This document shows positions 62,321 to 64,000 of a stretch of DNA of 64,000 nt, piece by piece; position 1 is the stretch's first letter, and each line of letters opens with the position of its first letter. The notes under the pieces are model-generated. The model ran no database searches. It was not told where the DNA came from and saw only the letters and a list, made by a program, of their open reading frames with translations. The position numbers and the translations under genes were made by a program. This DNA is from CBDCAS01 sp965214015 (GTDB lineage: Bacteria > Pseudomonadota > Gammaproteobacteria > Coxiellales > Coxiellaceae), in NCBI GenBank assembly GCA_965214015.1, contig CBDCAS010000017.1:1-64000 (forward strand). The letters are read 5' to 3'.

Positions 62321-63268
62321 TTGGAAGACTTTAAAATCTTTTGCGGTAATGCGACACCAGATTTAGCACAACAAGTGGCTGTTCAATTAGGCGTAACACT
62401 TGGAAAAATCAATGTGGGTTCTTTTAGTGATGGTGAAACTCGTATTGAGATTATGGAAAATGTTCGCGGCCGAGAAGTTTTTATTATTCAATCCACTTGT
62501 TACCCAACTAACTCGCATCTCATGGAATTAGTCATTATGGCCGATGCCTTTAGGCGCGCTTCTACTCAATCGATTACCGCGGTGATCCCTTACTATGGCT
62601 ATGCACGACAAGATCGCCGAGTTCGCTCTTCTCGAGTCCCAATTACTGCTAAAATTGTAGCTGACATGATGGCTTCTGTCGGCATTAGTCGTTTAATTAC
62701 AGTGGATCTGCATGCAGACCAAATTCAAGGTTTTTTCTGTATGCCCGTTGACAACGTGTATGCGAGCAGCGTGCTGTTACCTGAGGAAAAATTGAAAAAT
62801 GAATACCCCAATCCTATGGTGGTTTCGCCTGATGTAGGCGGTGTGGTTCGTGCACGTGCTATTGCTAAAAGCTTACGAGACTCTGATTTAGCCATTATTG
62901 ATAAACGCCGACCTGGACCTAATCAAGCCGAAGTGATGAATGTTATTGGTGATGTGAGAGAACGCAACTGCATTATTGTAGATGATATTGTAGATACGGC
63001 TGGGACTTTATGCCAAGCAGCCAGTGCCCTAAAAGAACATGGTGCTGCTACAGTGGCTGCTTATTGTACACATCCAGTGCTTTCAGGAGAGGCTGTCAAT
63101 AATATCAAACAATCCGTACTGGATGAATTGATCGTTGGTGACAGTATTCCACTAAGAAAAGAGGCTCAAGACTGTCCTAAGATCCACCAAGTGACTTTAA
63201 GCCAACTTCTTGCAGAAACTATATCCAGGGTCAATCAAAAAGAATCTGTGAGCTCTATGTTCGCTTAA
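62321..63268 (+). CDS. prs: Ribose-phosphate pyrophosphokinase
   Basis: A 315-residue enzyme making PRPP. The start is a TTG (MEDFKIFCGNATPDLAQQV) behind a ribosome site AAGGAAT. DLHADQIQGFF and the PRPP loop IVDDIVDTAGTL are typical, with GYARQDRRVR for ATP. It lies directly after the tRNA. Confidence 0.95.
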   Translation: MEDFKIFCGNATPDLAQQVAVQLGVTLGKINVGSFSDGETRIEIMENVRGREVFIIQSTCYPTNSHLMELVIMADAFRRASTQSITAVIPYYGYARQDRRVRSSRVPITAKIVADMMASVGISRLITVDLHADQIQGFFCMPVDNVYASSVLLPEEKLKNEYPNPMVVSPDVGGVVRARAIAKSLRDSDLAIIDKRRPGPNQAEVMNVIGDVRERNCIIVDDIVDTAGTLCQAASALKEHGAATVAAYCTHPVLSGEAVNNIKQSVLDELIVGDSIPLRKEAQDCPKIHQVTLSQLLAETISRVNQKESVSSMFA

Positions 63269-63366
63269 GCACCTTATCAAACGCTATAAATCATCTCTAG
63301 CTGGAAATTTTTTCCAGACTCGGTACAATGCTCGGTTCTTGGACTCCCTTATAATGGAGAGAAACG

Positions 63367-64000
63367 ATGAGTGTTACCTTTGAATTTGAAGCGCGCATGC
63401 GAACTCAGTGCGGTAAGGCAGAAGCTCGCCGTATGCGTCGTGAGCAGGATCTTATTCCTGCTATAGTTTATGGAGCCGATAAAGCCCCCCAATCAATTAG
63501 TATGCTGCATAAAGATATCTTTCATGCGCTCGAGAATGAAGCAGTTTTTTCGCATATTTTAAAATTAAAGCTTGGTGACAACATAGAGCGTGTGGTCATC
63601 AAAGACGTTCAGCGGCATGCTTATAAGCCTAAAATTCTACATGTCGACTTTCTTCGTGTGAAAATGAAAGAAAAAATTACCATGAATATTCCTTTTCACT
63701 TTGAAGGTGAAAAAGAAGCACCCGGTATCAAAGAGGGGGGACAGTTAACGAAAAGCATGGCTGATATTGAAATTCGTTGTTTACCCGCTGACCTACCAGA
63801 ATTTATCACCATTGACGTTTCAAAAATGGTATTAGATCAGACGCAACACCTTTCTGATCTTCAACTACCTTCTGGTGTTGAATTAGTACAGGTCACATTA
63901 GACGAAGAGCATGACCACCCGATCGTGAGTTGTCATCTACCCAAAGTCATGCAAGAAGACATTGAGGCTGAGCAGCAAGAAACTGAACGTGCAGAAGAAT
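63367..64000 (+). CDS. rplY: Ribosomal protein L25 (Ctc long form), partial
   Basis: From ATG 63367 (MSVTFEFEARMRTQCGKAEA) the frame is open to the window end, 211 residues so far. RRMRREQDLIPAIVYGADKA is the 5S rRNA-binding domain, and LHVDFLRVKMKEKITMNIPF opens the second TL5/Ctc domain. The tail is acidic (EDIEAEQQETERAEE). Placement after prs is standard. The 3' end lies outside the window. Confidence 0.93.
   Translation, partial: MSVTFEFEARMRTQCGKAEARRMRREQDLIPAIVYGADKAPQSISMLHKDIFHALENEAVFSHILKLKLGDNIERVVIKDVQRHAYKPKILHVDFLRVKMKEKITMNIPFHFEGEKEAPGIKEGGQLTKSMADIEIRCLPADLPEFITIDVSKMVLDQTQHLSDLQLPSGVELVQVTLDEEHDHPIVSCHLPKVMQEDIEAEQQETERAEE

Noticed and set aside
1..64000. CRISPR arrays, prophage or integron
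   Set aside because: No regularly spaced direct repeats, phage structural genes or integrase were seen on either strand.

Overview
The window is an AT-rich gammaproteobacterial chromosome segment. Several things point to an intracellular or host-associated member of the Legionellales (Coxiellaceae, Rickettsiella or Berkiella-like). Housekeeping order is gammaproteobacterial (long pepP-type aminopeptidase / ubiH / ubiI, zapA-6S RNA-fau, hemA-prfA, lolB-ispE-tRNA-Gln-prs-rplY). There are orphan histidine kinases and receiver-only regulators, and two genes carry domains that look eukaryotic. The genus assignment is inference; no rRNA gene is present.

Layout. 1-6.3 kb is a mobile or defence patch: the end of an IS6-family element, a HigB/HigA-type toxin-antitoxin pair, an AbiEi/AbiEii type IV toxin-antitoxin pair, a 73-bp palindrome made from IS6-type ends, and an IS21-family element broken by a 1010-bp IS982-family insertion. 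6.5-12.4 kb holds ubiquinone hydroxylases, an aminopeptidase P, ZapB-like and ZapA proteins, 6S RNA, fau and a lysine-rich basic protein. 12.6-13.1 kb encodes a protein with a textbook bZIP domain. 13.6-36.8 kb is mostly core metabolism: parE, an MFS carrier, waaA, tolC, hemL, rubredoxin, hemJ, erpA, rdgB, hemH, prmC, rsmJ, gshB-gshA, djlA, rpe, a glutamine amidotransferase and coq7. 36.9-38.4 kb encodes a protein with a complete BIR (inhibitor-of-apoptosis) zinc-finger signature. 38.6-43.9 kb is a signalling cluster: a histidine kinase fused to a RelB/DinJ-type DNA-binding domain, three LuxR-like regulators (two sharing an identical 108-bp stretch), a receiver and decayed fragments. 43.9-51.4 kb holds parC, a PH-domain membrane protein, epmB, a PAS histidine kinase and an ABC exporter. 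51.4-55.9 kb is an accessory patch of antibiotic-modifying-enzyme-like genes and remnants (APH and GNAT families, an APH(6)-like kinase) cut by a second IS982 copy. 56-64 kb returns to core genes: oxyR, ahpC-ahpD, prfA-hemA, lolB, ispE, tRNA-Gln, prs, rplY.

How the genes work together. HemA, HemL, HemJ and HemH cover the entry and exit steps of haem synthesis by the C5 route. UbiI-like, UbiH and Coq7 supply three ring hydroxylations of ubiquinone. GshA/GshB and OxyR-AhpC-AhpD give thiol and peroxide defence. The bZIP and BIR proteins are the most unusual content. Both are plausible secreted effectors that could act in a eukaryotic host on transcription and on cell death respectively, but neither secretion nor function can be shown from this sequence.
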